Assembly: GCA_008828725.1 (NCBI GenBank)
Contig: MEHQ01002961.1
Span: forward strand, 62,001 to 126,000
Direction of reading: 5' to 3'
From: Saccharina japonica
Lineage: Eukaryota > Sar > Phaeophyceae > Laminariales > Laminariaceae
DNA: 64,000 nucleotides
Shown: one piece after another, positions 20,463 through 31,518 of the stretch
Numbering within the stretch: position 1 is the stretch's first letter
Layout: each line of letters starts with the position of its first letter
The notes under the pieces: generated by a model
Databases searched by the model: none
Told to the model about the DNA's origin: nothing
Seen by the model: only the letters and a program-made list of their open reading frames with translations
Position numbers and translations under genes: made by a program

Positions 20463-22415
20463 AAATCACGAATAAATGGTAAGCTGTACTGCCAAACACC
20501 ACAGCTGTTTTCGTTGTGTGTGCCTCCCCTTGGTTTGGAGAAAACCGGCTCAGAAAATCGTCCTATTATTAAGGGGTGTGCTAAAGCAGTATCCTGCGTG
20601 TTACCGGTACTTCGTATGCGGTATATACAGTAGTACCTGGTACAACATAGTGCACAGTCGAAAAACACAAGGTATAGCGGGCTCACGCACGACCCGGCCA
20701 CGCGGCCTAAGCAACAGCATTGCGGAGGATGTGACCTCGGTTCCTGTGCGCGTTCAAAGGTTATGGCAGCTGTTGTTTTTACGGGTCTCTCTTATCTCGC
20801 TGGGGCGGTCGCAATTTGCCATAGCCGACCACAACCTGATAACAGCAGGTTTCCTTGATTGAGAATTATCTTTCCGATGAAACTGAAAATCGAAATATTG
20901 GGTTTTGTATTGTAAGAGATGTACTTCCCTCACAGTCAAAACTCACACTTTACACTAATGCCATTTGTGGCAGCCGTCGAATACAAAAACAAAGACAAAA
21001 ATCGGCAGTCTCAAGATATCGAAGATCCAATAGAATCGGGATTTATGGGCGAGGTACATCGCTAAATACCATTTTCCTCATATCCTCTGTTTTACGAGCC
21101 TGTCAAGGCTGAATTGGATTTTTTTTTGTGGATCGATACGTACCATCGAGGAACGCATATTCTAGGTTAAATTTTGATTGTGAGCGAATTACAACAACAG
21201 TTAAAAAACACCGAACTACTAAAATCGATTATCATTCTCATCGGAAATTTGCAATTTTCAACCAGGAAAATCGGCTGTTTGATGATGATGCACCATCGAG
21301 CAGGTGCAGGGCAAGGCAAGGCAAGGGGGCAAGATACGTCCTCGGTCGAAAAGAGCGGGAGAGGGACCACCAGACGATATCTCAAAATCGAGTCGCATGC
21401 ACCTCACCCAGCGGCATACATGCGGGGCACTTCAGTATAAAATGCGTAGCACTGCCCTGTGGGGACATCTACTGGTAGCTCGGTTCTCCCACCTGCTGTG
21501 GCCAAGAACGTCTCGGAATCTAGCTTCAAACCCGTATTTTTCCTCCCCCTTTGCTGGGGTGGGCGGGTCGGGGGGTGGCAGAGGATCCTACAAAATTAAT
21601 TCAACATTTCCCCCATTCCAGTATCCCTGTATCAATCTCCACGAACTCCATTTTTCCATATGTCGTGAGTTGTGATTTTGTGATTTTAGTTTTTTTCTCC
21701 TCCGGTTTTATGACATGTGACACCCTTTTCCGTTTCTCCTTCTGGGGCGAAAGCGAGAAACCAGTAGTTGTATACGAGGTACCCACGGAATAATTGGTCA
21801 ACCAGATGGTAAGACAACACTAGAAGTCGGATAAACCACGCAGTAGGTATAGGAGTATTTCATAGTACTGCTCTGAAAGACGTGGAGAGGCCGGTAATAA
21901 TTACCCGGGGGTGTCGAGATCGTAACTGTAGTACTTGGAAGGCATATTTTAGATGGGGAACCGGGGGTTTGCCTGCAAGAGGCAACGACAAGCCTTGCCT
22001 TCGTACTTTGTCGGTGCTCCAAAACAAATAATCCTGCGCTTCTTCTATCTCGAAGCAATCAACACACGTGAGTAACAACGAGTACCTGCTCAATAGGCAA
22101 ACCTGGCAAGGGGTGGTCTTTTTCCCGACCTGATATCACTACACATGGCGTCGTCGGGATGGGTTTGGGGTCGCGGGATCGAATCTCACCACCCTCCGAA
22201 ATGAGCCCCATGTCGAACCTGAACAATTATCTCCCCGGGGGTCCCCAGAAATTGGCACCGCGTGCTGGTGGCACGCGTCGACCCGTATACCGTGTGATTC
22301 GTAGGTGGAAACTATATACTTGAATTACTGTACACAGCTTAACGCCTCCTACTGCGCCCTGGGTTTCCGCATGTTCGTACAACCGCGACATTCTAAGCAA
22401 GAACCTTGTGCGTTN

Positions 22416-22535
22416 GACTCCTCTTCTGACTCCTCTTCCGACTCCTCCTCCTCTTCTGACTCCTCCTCCTCCTCCTCCTCCTTCTCCTCTTCCTCTTCCT
22501 CCGCCTCTGAGTCGTCTGACTTATCTGACCCCCCA
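22416..22535. repeat. CTC/GAC trinucleotide repeat
   Basis: Imperfect TCC/TCT/GAC triplets. One forward frame reads as Ser/Asp repeats and the reverse as Glu/Ser repeats. The run begins right after an N at 22,415 and fills the joint between the two duplication copies, so it may be a poorly assembled stretch rather than a gene piece. Confidence 0.75.
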
Positions 22536-23355
22536 TCGTGCTGTGAGACCTTGGCCGTGGGGCTTGCTGTGAGATACCACGGCAAATACTACGTCAACAT
22601 CCGCGGGCACAACCGTGGCACGTGCCGTGACAGCGCCTTGGCCGATGGTAACCCAGAGGCCTTGCCGCGGTATGCCACTACAGTATAAAGTCAAGTAATG
22701 TGCATCCGTGCTCCCACTCGACATTATGGTCAAGGCCCCGCAGATCAGGAATCTGTCTACCCTGAAATGGCTTGATCATGAAGTAGGAACCCGTTATATG
22801 TGCGAGGTGTGTCTAACAGCAGTTAGTTGCTGATTCGTCCATCATGATCGGTGGCTGCGGTCGACACGCCTCGAATCTCAAATTCAACCGAGGACACAGC
22901 AGTCCTAAACAGGAGTTTAAAACCTCTAAACCCAGAGGGGCAGTAAAATATCGCCCGCCGTGATGATGCTCCCTGAGCTTCCGTGAAATCACTCGCCACA
23001 GACTACCGATATTCGGAAATATGGAGTGCACTTATACTTCCGGATACAGTGCCGAACATACGCTATACTTCCGAACAGGGTGGTACACCAATTGTCACAA
23101 GTAGAGGGTATCCACGCCGTTTTACGACGCTACCCTGTATCGTTCCTGGTAAATCGTATCACCCGGGTGATGAGATAACACACCCCCTAGGACGAACGAA
23201 TATCTAAAAGCTGAATTGCTCGACAATGACGAGGGTGCAAACGCCCAGCGATGCGCCTATTGCAAGGTCTTGACGAGGTCGTTCCAAGCACGAGGGTTGC
23301 TTACCCCTTATTATTTTAGAAAACTGTTGGCACACACCGTGTACGAGACAAGCTG

Positions 23356-23481
23356 AACTAGCCCTAACCCTGAGCCAATCAAACCAAGTCTAGTCTTAAC
23401 CCTCAGCCAATCAGACCAAGCCTAACCCTGACCCTAAGCCAATCAGACCAAACCTAACCCTGACCTTAATCCGATCAGAAC
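23356..23481. repeat. Telomere-like interstitial repeat, copy 2
   Basis: Same array as at 20,337-20,462 within the second duplication copy, with a few substitutions. Confidence 0.75.
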
Positions 23482-24846
23482 AAATCACGAATAAATGGTA
23501 AGCTGTACTGCCAAACACCACAGCTGTTTTCGTTGTGTGTGCCTCCCCTTGGTTTGGAGAAAACCGGCTCGGAAAATCGTCCTATTAATAAGGGGTGTGC
23601 TACAGCAGTATCCTGCGTGTTGCCGGTACTTCGTATGCGGGTATATACAGTAGTACCTGGTACAACATAGTGTACCGTCGAAAAACACAAGGTATAGCGG
23701 ACTCACGTACGACCCGGCCACGCGGCCTAAGCAACAGCATTGCGGAGGATGTGACCTCGCTTCCTGTGCGCGTTCAAAGGTTATGACAGCTGTTGTTTTT
23801 ACGGGCCTCTCTTCTCTCGCTGGGGCGGTCGCAATTTGCTATAATAGCCGACCACAACCTGATAACAGCAGGTTTCCTTGATTGAGAATTATCTTTCCGA
23901 TGAGACTGAAAATCGAAATATTGGGTTTTGTATTATAAGAGATGTACTTCCCTCACAGTCAAAACTCACACTTTACACTAATGCCATTTGTGGCAGCCGT
24001 CGAATACAAAAACAAAGACAAAAATCGGCAGTCTCAAGATATCGAAGATCCAATAGAATCGGGATTTATGGGCGAGGTACATCGCTAAATACCATTTTCC
24101 TCATATCCTCTGTTTTACGAGCCTGTCAAGGCTGAATTGGATTTTTTTTTGTGGATCGATACGTACCATCGAGGAACGCATATTCTAGGTTAAATTTTGA
24201 TTGTGAGCGAATTACAACAACAGTTAAAAAACACCGAACTACTAAAATCGATTATCATTCTCATCGGAAATTTGCAATTTTCAACCAGGAAAATCGGCTG
24301 TTTGATGATGATGCACCATCGAGCAGGTGCAGGGCAAGGCAAGGCAAGGGGGCAAGATACGTCCTCGGTCGAAAAGAGCGGGAGAGGGACCACCAGACGA
24401 TATCTCAAAATCGAGTCGCATGCACCTCACCCAGCGGCATACATGCGGGGCACTTCAGTATAAAATGCGTAGCACTGCCCTGTGGGGACATCTACTGGTA
24501 GCTCGGTTCTCCCACCTGCTGTGGCCAAGAACGTCTCGGAATCTAGCTTCAAACCCGTATTATTCCTCCCCCTTTGCTGGGGTGGGCGGGTCGGGGGGTG
24601 GCAGAGGATCCTACAAAATTAATTCAACATTTCCCCCATTCCAGTATCCCTGTATCAATCTCCACGAACTCCATTTTTCCATATGTCGTGAGTTGTGATT
24701 TTGTGATTTTAGTTTTTTTCTCCTCCGGTTTTATGACATGTGACACCCTTTTCCGTTTCTCCTTCTGGGGCGAAAGCGAGAAACCAGTAGTTGTATACGA
24801 GGTACCCACGGAATAATTGGTCAACCAGATGGTAAGACAACACTAA

Positions 24847-25072
24847 CAGTACACCGCCCATCAGGGCGCGGACCTGCTTGAGGTTTCGGGGCATGGGCCT
24901 TTTCATCAAAGCTGATACTTTTTCTGCGTTCGGACGAACACCCGCGGGCGAAATGGAATGGCCCACAGAACCCGCTCAAGGGGTAGGGGTGGATGCAATG
25001 AAATAATTAATGCCTTGGGCTAGTGTGGCTTACCTAATGCTGCCAAAAGAGAGACACGATNGGGAGGAGTCG
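24847..25072 (-). pseudogene. Inverted Ty3/gypsy reverse-transcriptase fragment, copied from near 29,530-29,752
   Basis: On the reverse strand this gives the VGHSISPAGVRPNAEKVSAL block of the reverse-transcriptase connection region, then MPRNLKQVRALMGGV. It is a nearly exact reverse copy of 29,529-29,752, including the non-coding GCAGCATTAGGTAAGCCAC stretch that precedes the truncated coding part there. The first duplication copy lacks it (CAACACTAGAAGTCGG at 21,816-21,831). Confidence 0.85.
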
Positions 25073-25706
25073 AAGTCGGATAAACCACGCAGTAGGTATA
25101 GGAGTATTTCATAGTACTGCTCTGAAAGACGTGGAGAGGCCGGTAATAATTACCCGGGGGTGTCGAGATCGTAACTGTAGTACTTGGAAGGCATATTTTA
25201 GATGGGGAACCGGGGGTTTGCCTGCAAGAGGCAACGACAAGCCTTGCCTTCGTACTTTGTCGGTGCTCCAAAACAAATAATCCTGCGCTTCTTCTATCTC
25301 GAAGCAATCAACACACGTGAGTAACAACGAGTACCTGCTCAATAGGCAAACCTGGCAAGGGGTGGTCTTTTTCCCGACCTGATATCACTACACATGGCGT
25401 CGTCGGGATGGGTTTGGGGTCGCGGGATCGAATCTCACCACCCTCCGAAATGAGCCCCATGTCGAACCTGAACAATTATCTCCCCGGGGGTCCCCAGAAA
25501 TTGGCACCGCGTGCTGGTGGCACGCGTCGACCCGTATACCGTGTGATTCGTAGGTGGAAACTATATACTTGAATTACTGTACACAGCTTAACGCCTCCTA
25601 CTGCGCCCTGGGTTTCCGCATGTTCGTACAACCGCGACATTCTAAGCAAGAACCTTGTGCGTTTATGTAGTTGTTTTAGATGTGCTGCGCTGTGTTTTTC
25701 CTGGGG

Positions 25707-25764
25707 TGGAGTGGGGTTGGGGTTGGGGTTGGGGTTGGGGTGGGGTGGGGTGGGGTGGGGGTAG
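25707..25764 (+). repeat. G-rich tract (GGGGTT)n then (GGGGT)n
   Basis: Four GGGGTT units followed by about four GGGGT units. Able in principle to form G-quadruplexes. It lies just beyond the end of duplication copy 2. Confidence 0.85.
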
Positions 25765-26138
25765 TGGCAATCAATTACTGTACATATTTGGCGTTGTATC
25801 GTAGCATCTTGTGAATGTGTCAAATGGGGGGCGGATGTCGGAGGGTATATATACCTGGCACTAATTACCAGTACTGTACTGTAGTTTCCGCAGAAAATAT
25901 TCCAACTTTACCATGTACACGGTGGCAACATATGCTACCGGTACGTGATTAACTGTGGTGACAGGGTATTACTTGTTGTACAACCACAACCGGGCAGTTT
26001 GGTTATTTAGCGGCAGGGATCTGTAGCAGGCTATATGGCGCTGCGTGACGACTCTTGTGGTGTGAATTTGGCCATCCGTGTATTTGGAATGTGCTCGTAC
26101 TGTAGTGGAATGATTGGTAAGGCCGACAGATACGCGCG

Positions 26139-26432
26139 TGTGATACGATTAGGGCAAGGACACAGAGTATCCCTAGCCAGGTCAGCCTATTGAACGGGTA
26201 CTCGTTGGTACTCATGTGTGCTGTTTGCTTAGACTAGAGATAGAAGAAGAGCAGACTGTATTCCTTTTCCCACGATGGAAGACTGAAAGAGCAGAAGGCT
26301 TGGTTGCCGTGAGAACCTAAGAACCCCTTGTTCCCATCTAAGATACGCCTTCCAAGTACTACAAATACGATTATTATACCTGTTACTAGGTATTTACCAA
26401 CGTTTCCACATGATTCCAGCAGCACCATAACA
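26139..26432 (-). repeat. 3' LTR of the deletion derivative
   Basis: Begins TGTTATGGTGCTGCTGG and ends CCCTAATCGTATCACA on the reverse strand; 294 bp. Differences from the partner LTR number in the tens, so the insertion is old. Confidence 0.82.
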
Positions 26433-27036
26433 CTAGGCCACTCTGATGAGCCACATCTGCAGAAATATGATAAATTCATGGAAACCCCGATTCCACGAAC
26501 TAAAACATGAATCGAAGATGCGGCTCCTCAAAACCCACTCCCACACATCTGCACGGCAAGGCTACGAAGCCGACCAAGGAACGCCAAAAATATAGAAGGT
26601 TGGAACCCAGCGTCATACAGTCCTTGTACATAAACTGCCCCCCGGCTCGAGAGCGGGGGGGATCAGTAGGACTAATAAGGCCGGAAAACTAAATACTCCA
26701 AACCTCCCGGAAACCCGGCCCAATACATTCAGAAAGCGTGTCCTGTGCCACACGTGAGTGGCCGGATTACCCAGACTAGCCCCGGCATTGAGCGGGAGGG
26801 GGTTGGTAGGACGAAATACGCAAGAGCGACCGCCAAGCCCACCCCAGAAAAACGAATTCAGAAAGCGGTAGGGGATACCGAGAAGAAAAACAGCTCGACC
26901 CGAAAACTCGGAAAAGGTCGAAAGCACAAAATACAAGGAAATCCCGCCCCAATCCCCTATAAACCAAACGGGAAAATAATCGGGCGCAGCGGCGATGCGA
27001 AAATTCAGCGATCCACGGCTGCGCCTCGTGATTCAT
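26433..27036. other. Non-coding 3' part of the LTR element
   Basis: Between the integrase tail and the 3' LTR. GC-rich patches and a CCCCCCGCTCTCGAGCCGGGG palindrome-like stretch near 26,640 are seen. Frames have no recognised motif. On the reverse strand the TTCGCATCGCCGCTGC block just after the coding tail also follows the tail of the forward element at 33,553. Confidence 0.55.
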
Positions 27037-27985
27037 CTACGTTACGCTATACCCCTCGTGTAAACGCGCTAGGCAAGTGTACTTGCAGGCACCGAGACCC
27101 GCGTACAGCTCCTGTTGGTTTCGTGTAGCGCGCCGGAGGAAAAGGGAGCTTGATCGGTCCCGGGTCGTCCAAAAATCGAACGAAATACACTCCGTCCGTC
27201 GTTGTAGTCGCGCTGATTTTCCCAAGCCACCACAGACCGTCGTCACCCTTGTACCAGAACTAGGCCCCGTTGGGAAGGACGGTGATGCTGTATCGGCGAA
27301 GTCATTCAGCGGGCGGCACACAGCCATAGCCGGGAGCCAGGAAACGCTCGCCGTTTCTCCGAGAAAGCTCCCGTTGCGCAGCGCCAATTCGCATCCGACG
27401 GTACAGCCGGTTGGTTTGGCGGTGCTGGTTCGGGGTACCGGTCCAGTAGCGCAACATTCCCCGGCGAGAGAGCCGAGGTCCATTTCTCGTTCCCACGACG
27501 GACGAGAACGTCCCGTCCAGGGTGTCTCGTACATTACCGCGATGACACCATCTCGGCTCCGAACCGACTGGTGTCCCGTACCTTTCTTCACTTCGAGTCG
27601 TTGGAGAGGAGTGGAAACGTCGTCCTGGGTGGCGTTGTAAAGGGGGGATTGTTTGAAGAAGCTGTTGATTACATATTACGTTAACCCCGCTGGCATATAC
27701 CTCGGCATGTCGCCGTGGTCGTGGGGGTTTGCGCAAGGCTTGCAGCGCTGCACCGACACGCGCCTGCGAGCATCAGCGCCGGGCATGAAATACAGGAGCT
27801 TAGCACCGAGAGGGGATCTGTCCGGGGTGTCCGCGGAGGGGAAGGGGCCAACTGCAAGGAGTTTGTAGGGGCCCGTCCAGTTCCGCGACAGCTTGGCCTT
27901 GAGGACACGCACCCGATTTTCCCAGCTTCCATTGTCGAGAACGGAGACTTCTGACTTATAGAGGTCCTGCCGAGGACGCCAAGTG
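27037..27985 (-). pseudogene. Ty3/gypsy integrase C-terminal region, frameshifted
   Basis: Reverse frames in sequence give the WRPRQDLYKSE block and then VLKAKLSRNWTGPYKLLAVG (the strand-rich GPF/Y-like module that follows the integrase core), RRRVSVQRCKPCANPHDHGD, and a tail with RMRIGAAQRELSR, GERFLAPGYGC and FDFW-TRD. The blocks fall in at least three frames, so the protein is broken. The same tail lies forward at 33,103-33,540. The reading starts within bases of the LTR, showing where the internal deletion joined. Confidence 0.82.
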
Positions 27986-27990
27986 TGGTC

Positions 27991-28277
27991 AGATTAGGGT
28001 AAAGACACAGAGTATCCCTAGCCGGGTCAGCCTATTGAACGGGTACTTGTTGGTACTCACGTGTGTTGTTTGCTTAGAGACAGAAAACTAGCAAATACTA
28101 TTCCTTTTCCCACGATGGAAGACTGAAAGAGCAAAAGGCTTGGTTGCCGTGAGGACCTGGGAACCCCTGGTTCCCATCTAAGATAAGCCTTCCAAGTACT
28201 ACAAATATGATTATTATTATACCTGTTACCACAGGTATTTACCAACGTTTCCACATCATTCCAGCAGTACCATCACA
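27991..28277 (-). repeat. 5' LTR of the deletion derivative, 3' edge lost
   Basis: Begins TGTGATGGTACTGCTGG on the reverse strand. Similarity to the partner stops at CCCTAATC; the last bases (GTATCACA in the partner) are replaced by polyprotein coding sequence, marking the deletion joint. Confidence 0.8.
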
Positions 28278-28479
28278 CGCGTGAGAGAAAGACGGCGATA
28301 CAGTGTCACCTACTACTCTTTCTATTGTCGAATGTGGTCTGGTGTTTTTTATCAGGCTGATGTCTGCTTTATGCGGGAGGATGGAAATTGTTCGCGGGTT
28401 TCATGCAAACACACGAATTGGTTGTGTTAAGACCACCCACTGTCAAATGTTTTCGACAGCGCTGAGATCGTCAGGTGTG

Positions 28480-28600
28480 CCATGGATCTGTTGATATTTT
28501 GCGCACAGCCGTGCGTGCCGGCTGTGTTGTGCTATTGGAGAAGCCGTTGGCTTTGAATCCCGATGATTTCACAGTACAGTATGTTGTGAACTACAGTACA
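28480..28600 (+). pseudogene. Possible Gfo/Idh/MocA-type oxidoreductase fragment
   Basis: A short forward frame reads AVRAGCVVLLEKPLALNPDD. This resembles the conserved A-x-x-AGKHVLxEKPxA strand-turn of NAD(P)-dependent Gfo/Idh/MocA dehydrogenases, where the EKP lysine is conserved. Upstream residues of the fold fall in other frames with stops. If real it is a small captured or decayed piece of a host gene. The motif is short, so chance resemblance remains possible. Confidence 0.3.
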
Positions 28601-28639
28601 TCGTATATAGCCGTACGAGTATCGCTCTCTTGTGAATGG

Positions 28640-29200
28640 CGAGGAGCACTTAAAAGGCGATAGCTGAGTGGGTTAATACGACCCACTACTGTCGACTGTT
28701 TTTCTTCATAGTTGTCAAACACGGCAATAACTCAATATCGGTTCTCCCCCCTTCCCATTATGTTTGATTCACTACCTTATGGTCGCACCGCTCTCGCACC
28801 ATGCCCGACACGCTCATCCACCGGCTAGCCCCAGACATCAGCTCAACGACAGCCTCCAAGGCGCACGTCAACGCAAGCTGTGATCACCTTGCACACCCTC
28901 CCGGATACCGGTCTCACGGCGATCCAGAACGAGTACGGCAGCGTTCGCTATTCCGGCCAGTCCCTCGGCGGAGCTACGAACGAGCACTCGGTTGGGTTCG
29001 TGTCTAATTTATACCGTACGACACGCGAGGTAGTGCACCCCGTGCGATGGATTTCCGATGTTTGCTTCTCCGAAACAAAGAGGCCTCACACAGCGAAAAC
29101 GATGGTTTCCAAAAGGTTTCACTATGATCGTTCTGTAGATACTTCGGTTACCGCTTACGCTGTCTGCCTAATGTCGACAAACTAAGCTTTATACGAAGGG
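28640..29200. other. Unidentified stretch with GC-rich relic
   Basis: Two overlapping forward frames at 28,801-29,185 have coding-like composition but no recognised motif. Near 28,664 TAGCTGAGTGGG fits a polymerase III A box, with no convincing B box at the right distance. Probably decayed transposon sequence. Confidence 0.3.
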
Positions 29201-29324
29201 CGACCGAGAGTGTGTGTCTACGGCGGAGGCGGTGAATTGTGGGTAGTCTTCCTGGTGTACCGGATAATACAAAGCCGATTCGTACGTGCTCTGTATTCCG
29301 GCGAAGGATCCATCTTGTTGTGCT

Positions 29325-29527
29325 AGTGGGCGGGTTCCCGTGCGAAGTCCCATGGCATCCCGCGAGACCCCGCGGAATCCTGTAGGATATCGTGGGATCT
29401 CGTGGGGTTCCATGATACACCTATGGAATCCCGCGCGATCCCAACGGATGTCCGACGGGACCCCACCAGAAAATGGCAATCTATCAATTTCCAACACCCA
29501 CGTCGTACAGGTACAATCGTTTGATTC
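29325..29527. mobile_element. Family M-like foldback, CCCGCGAGATCCC motif
   Basis: A short array of CCCGCGAGACCCC, ATCGTGGGATCTCGTGGGG and ATCCCGCGCGATCCC units, self-complementary as in the other M foldbacks but with a different core. It ends near GGTACAATCGTTTGATTCCC, which resembles the M terminus TGTACAATGTTTGATTTTC. Boundaries are uncertain. Confidence 0.45.
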
Positions 29528-29611
29528 CCGACTCCTCCCCATCGTGTCTCTCTTTTGGCAGCATTAGGTAAGCCACACTAGCCCAAGGCATTAATTATTC
29601 CATTGCATCCA

Positions 29612-30340
29612 CCCCTACCCCTAGAGCGGGTTTTTGTGGGCCATTCCATTTCGCCCGCGGGTGTTCGTCCGAACGCAGAAAAAGTATCAGCTTTGATGAA
29701 AAGGCCCATGCCCCGAAACCTCAAGCAGGTCCGCGCCCTGATGGGTGGTGTACTGCAGGGAACTTCCTGCGCGACTTGTTCAAGAGGTTCCGTGCTATCA
29801 CTGCCCTTCTCCGCAAGGGGATCGACTTCGAGTTTATGGCGGCCATGGAGGTCCTAGTACTCGAGATTCCCACCGAACTCGCCACTCCACCCTCCCGGAC
29901 CGGGATACCGTAGCCGACGGCTCCCGTCGCTTGCACGTGCACCGCGACACCCTGCATCGATGGATTTGGTGCCGCGCTCGAAGAAGAAGAGCCGGATGGC
30001 TCAGTGCGACCCATCGCCCGCATTAGTCGAACTATCCTCGATTCCGAGAGGCACTGGACCCCGCTGGACTTGGAAGCTGGCAGCCTTGTCTGGGCCATCA
30101 AACGACTCCGAGGCTACCTTTAGGGCACGAAGTTTCGCATAGTTTCAGCTCACAAGGCCAGTGAGTGCATCGGCGAAGCCGGGGATCACAACGGGCGCGT
30201 CCGACGGTGACTTGAGTTTCTCACCGCGCTCGACTATACACTCGAGTACCGAAAGGGCAGCGCCAACGGAAACACTGACTTTCTGTCCCGTTTGCCAGAG
30301 CCTGTCACGGAACACGACCGCAGTGGATCTAGCAGCCTCA
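29612..30340 (+). pseudogene. Ty3/gypsy reverse transcriptase end and RNase H, decayed
   Basis: Forward frames give VGHSISPAGVRPNAEKVSAL and MPRNLKQVRALMGGV (reverse-transcriptase connection), then FLRDLFKRFRAITALLRKG. A tail follows with GFGAALEEEEPDGSVRPIA, SERHWTPLDLEAGSLVWAIK and FLTALDYTLEYRKGSANGN, the RNase H domain. In-frame stops near 30,122 and 30,208 and several frame changes inactivate it. The catalytic YxDD part of the polymerase lies upstream and is missing. It heads an element running forward to about 33,545. Confidence 0.85.
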
Positions 30341-31258
30341 CCCCCGTCGTCTACGGCGACATCTTGCTCATCCGAGCCTGCTTGCTTTTCACCCGTTTTC
30401 CACGAACGCTCAGTGTCGGTTTGGCTTGGCTGGTGCCCCGGCCTGATAGTGCTGTTTTGGGTGGGTTACCTTTCACCTCTTCTGGTTTTTACGATTTTCG
30501 CTCACACGGTCCACGTATGAGGTTTGGCGACCTTTCTGCTCCTTCGGGAAGATTCGACGCTCGTATATCTGCTTCCGTCGCCACCGCTGTTCACCTCCCA
30601 GGCCGTGGGGACATTTTGCCTACCGCCAACACTGCTTTCGCTTCGGTTTTTCCGTACCATCAGAGGGTAGCAAGGGCTCTGCTGAAGCCCCCGTTGCCAC
30701 GACAGGTGCCGCTTAGGGTGCGCCTCTCACGACGATATCTTCAGAGGGAGAATATTCCGCCGAGATCACTTATTCGGCCGTATCCGCCCTTCGCCGCCTC
30801 GCAACTCAGCTTTTCTAGCCGTTTTGCTGCCTGCGGGCCGCATCTCCACTAGGACGCGCCGACGAACAGCCGGTGCTACTGGCAATGCGCCGCGTGCTGT
30901 TGATTATGGCTTCGGTTCTGGAGAGGGCCGTTGACCATCCTGCCGGCGTGCTATCACCTCGTCGCACGTCCCACGGCCACGACCTCTTCCGACCGTCGTT
31001 AGGGCCCCTGCTCCTGCCGCCTAGTCTGCCACGACAGTACCCATCCCGTCCGACCGCGACCGCGCTGAGCCTGTGGGAACTCCTGATTTAGTATTTTTTC
31101 ACTGCCGACTGGCGTAACCGTTCGTCACAACGACCGACTTGGATGTCCTCGGCGCAGCTGCCAAGTTACGATTCGGTTATTAAACAGCGCCCTAATCACA
31201 CGCCGACTGGGCTCGGAAGCAACAGTTCAAGCCCGCGTGCAACGCCGCCATGCGCTAC
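30341..31258 (+). pseudogene. Linker region of the Ty3/gypsy element
   Basis: GC-rich sequence between RNase H and integrase with a long but uncharacterised forward frame to 30,852 and frame breaks after it. I recognise no domain here; position and composition make it part of the polyprotein. Confidence 0.55.
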
Positions 31259-31518
31259 GATGCATGCTACGGTCGAGGTGCACCAAGTTTTTGCCTTTTA
31301 AGGGTGGTCACTTATCACTTGAGGAACTCTAGGCCTCACTCAAAAACTGATTTTGGCGGAAAATAAAGGTGCTGCCCGATGAGTAATCCCATAACCTAAG
31401 TGTACAATGAAAACTATTGCAACACAAGAATGGAGTTCCGACGGATTTGGGTTAAGGAACTCCGTCGTTCAGAAAAATTCCAGCCAAAAAAATGCGTACC
31501 TCTATGGTAGCACGCGTT
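31259..31518 (+). mobile_element. Family A MITE, copy 7, inside the Ty3/gypsy element
   Basis: GATGCATGCTACGGTCGAGG to CTATGGTAGCACGCGTT, flanked by a perfect CTAC duplication (31,255-31,258 and 31,519-31,522). It separates the linker from the integrase part, so it landed after the retroelement. Confidence 0.92.

Larger units (their letters stand above)
18905..22414 (+). repeat. 3-kb direct duplication, copy 1
   Basis: Matches 22,550-25,663. The first 0.8 kb is visibly diverged; from about 20,010 the copies are nearly identical. Differences are the A insertion (19,036-19,291), an extra 0.36 kb at 19,642-20,005, and the absence of the fragment found at 24,847-25,072. The end, at CCTTGTGCGTT, coincides with an N at 22,415. 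Frames inside are not recognisable as genes. A GGGATCGAATCTC B-box-like string occurs near 22,171. Confidence 0.88.
22550..25663 (+). repeat. 3-kb direct duplication, copy 2
   Basis: Copy of 18,905-22,414 without the A element. It carries an extra inverted fragment at 24,847-25,072 and an N at 25,061. From about 23,040 onward differences from copy 1 are rare single bases and small indels. It ends at CCTTGTGCGTT, exactly where copy 1 meets its N. Confidence 0.88.
26139..28277 (-). mobile_element. LTR retrotransposon deletion derivative (Ty3/gypsy)
   Basis: Two direct repeats, 26,139-26,432 and about 27,984-28,277, bracket 1.55 kb containing only the integrase tail of a Ty3/gypsy polyprotein in reverse. 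The repeat ends read TGTGAT...ATCACA on the reverse strand, and CGCG flanks the whole unit (26,135-26,138 and 28,278-28,281), as expected for a single integration. Everything from the 5' LTR edge through gag, protease, reverse transcriptase and the integrase core is deleted, so the element cannot move by itself. Confidence 0.85.

Noticed and set aside
20330..20470. Chromosome end
   Set aside because: Telomere-like words are degenerate, interspersed with AGCCAATCAGACC and internal on both sides.
22141..22200. tRNA or SINE head with GGGATCGAATCTC
   Set aside because: The B-box-like string lacks a matching T stem and A box. It is equally consistent with the LTR-edge-like sequence nearby.
22349..22585. 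Acidic Glu/Ser-rich reverse frame and Ser-rich forward frame
   Set aside because: Trinucleotide repeat next to an N at a duplication joint; no start context or family match.
27077..27640. 187-codon forward frame
   Set aside because: It is the antisense shadow of the Ty3/gypsy integrase tail encoded on the reverse strand.
28660..28760. tRNA candidate with a perfect A box TAGCTGAGTGGG
   Set aside because: No B box at tRNA distance and no acceptor-stem pairing that I can find.
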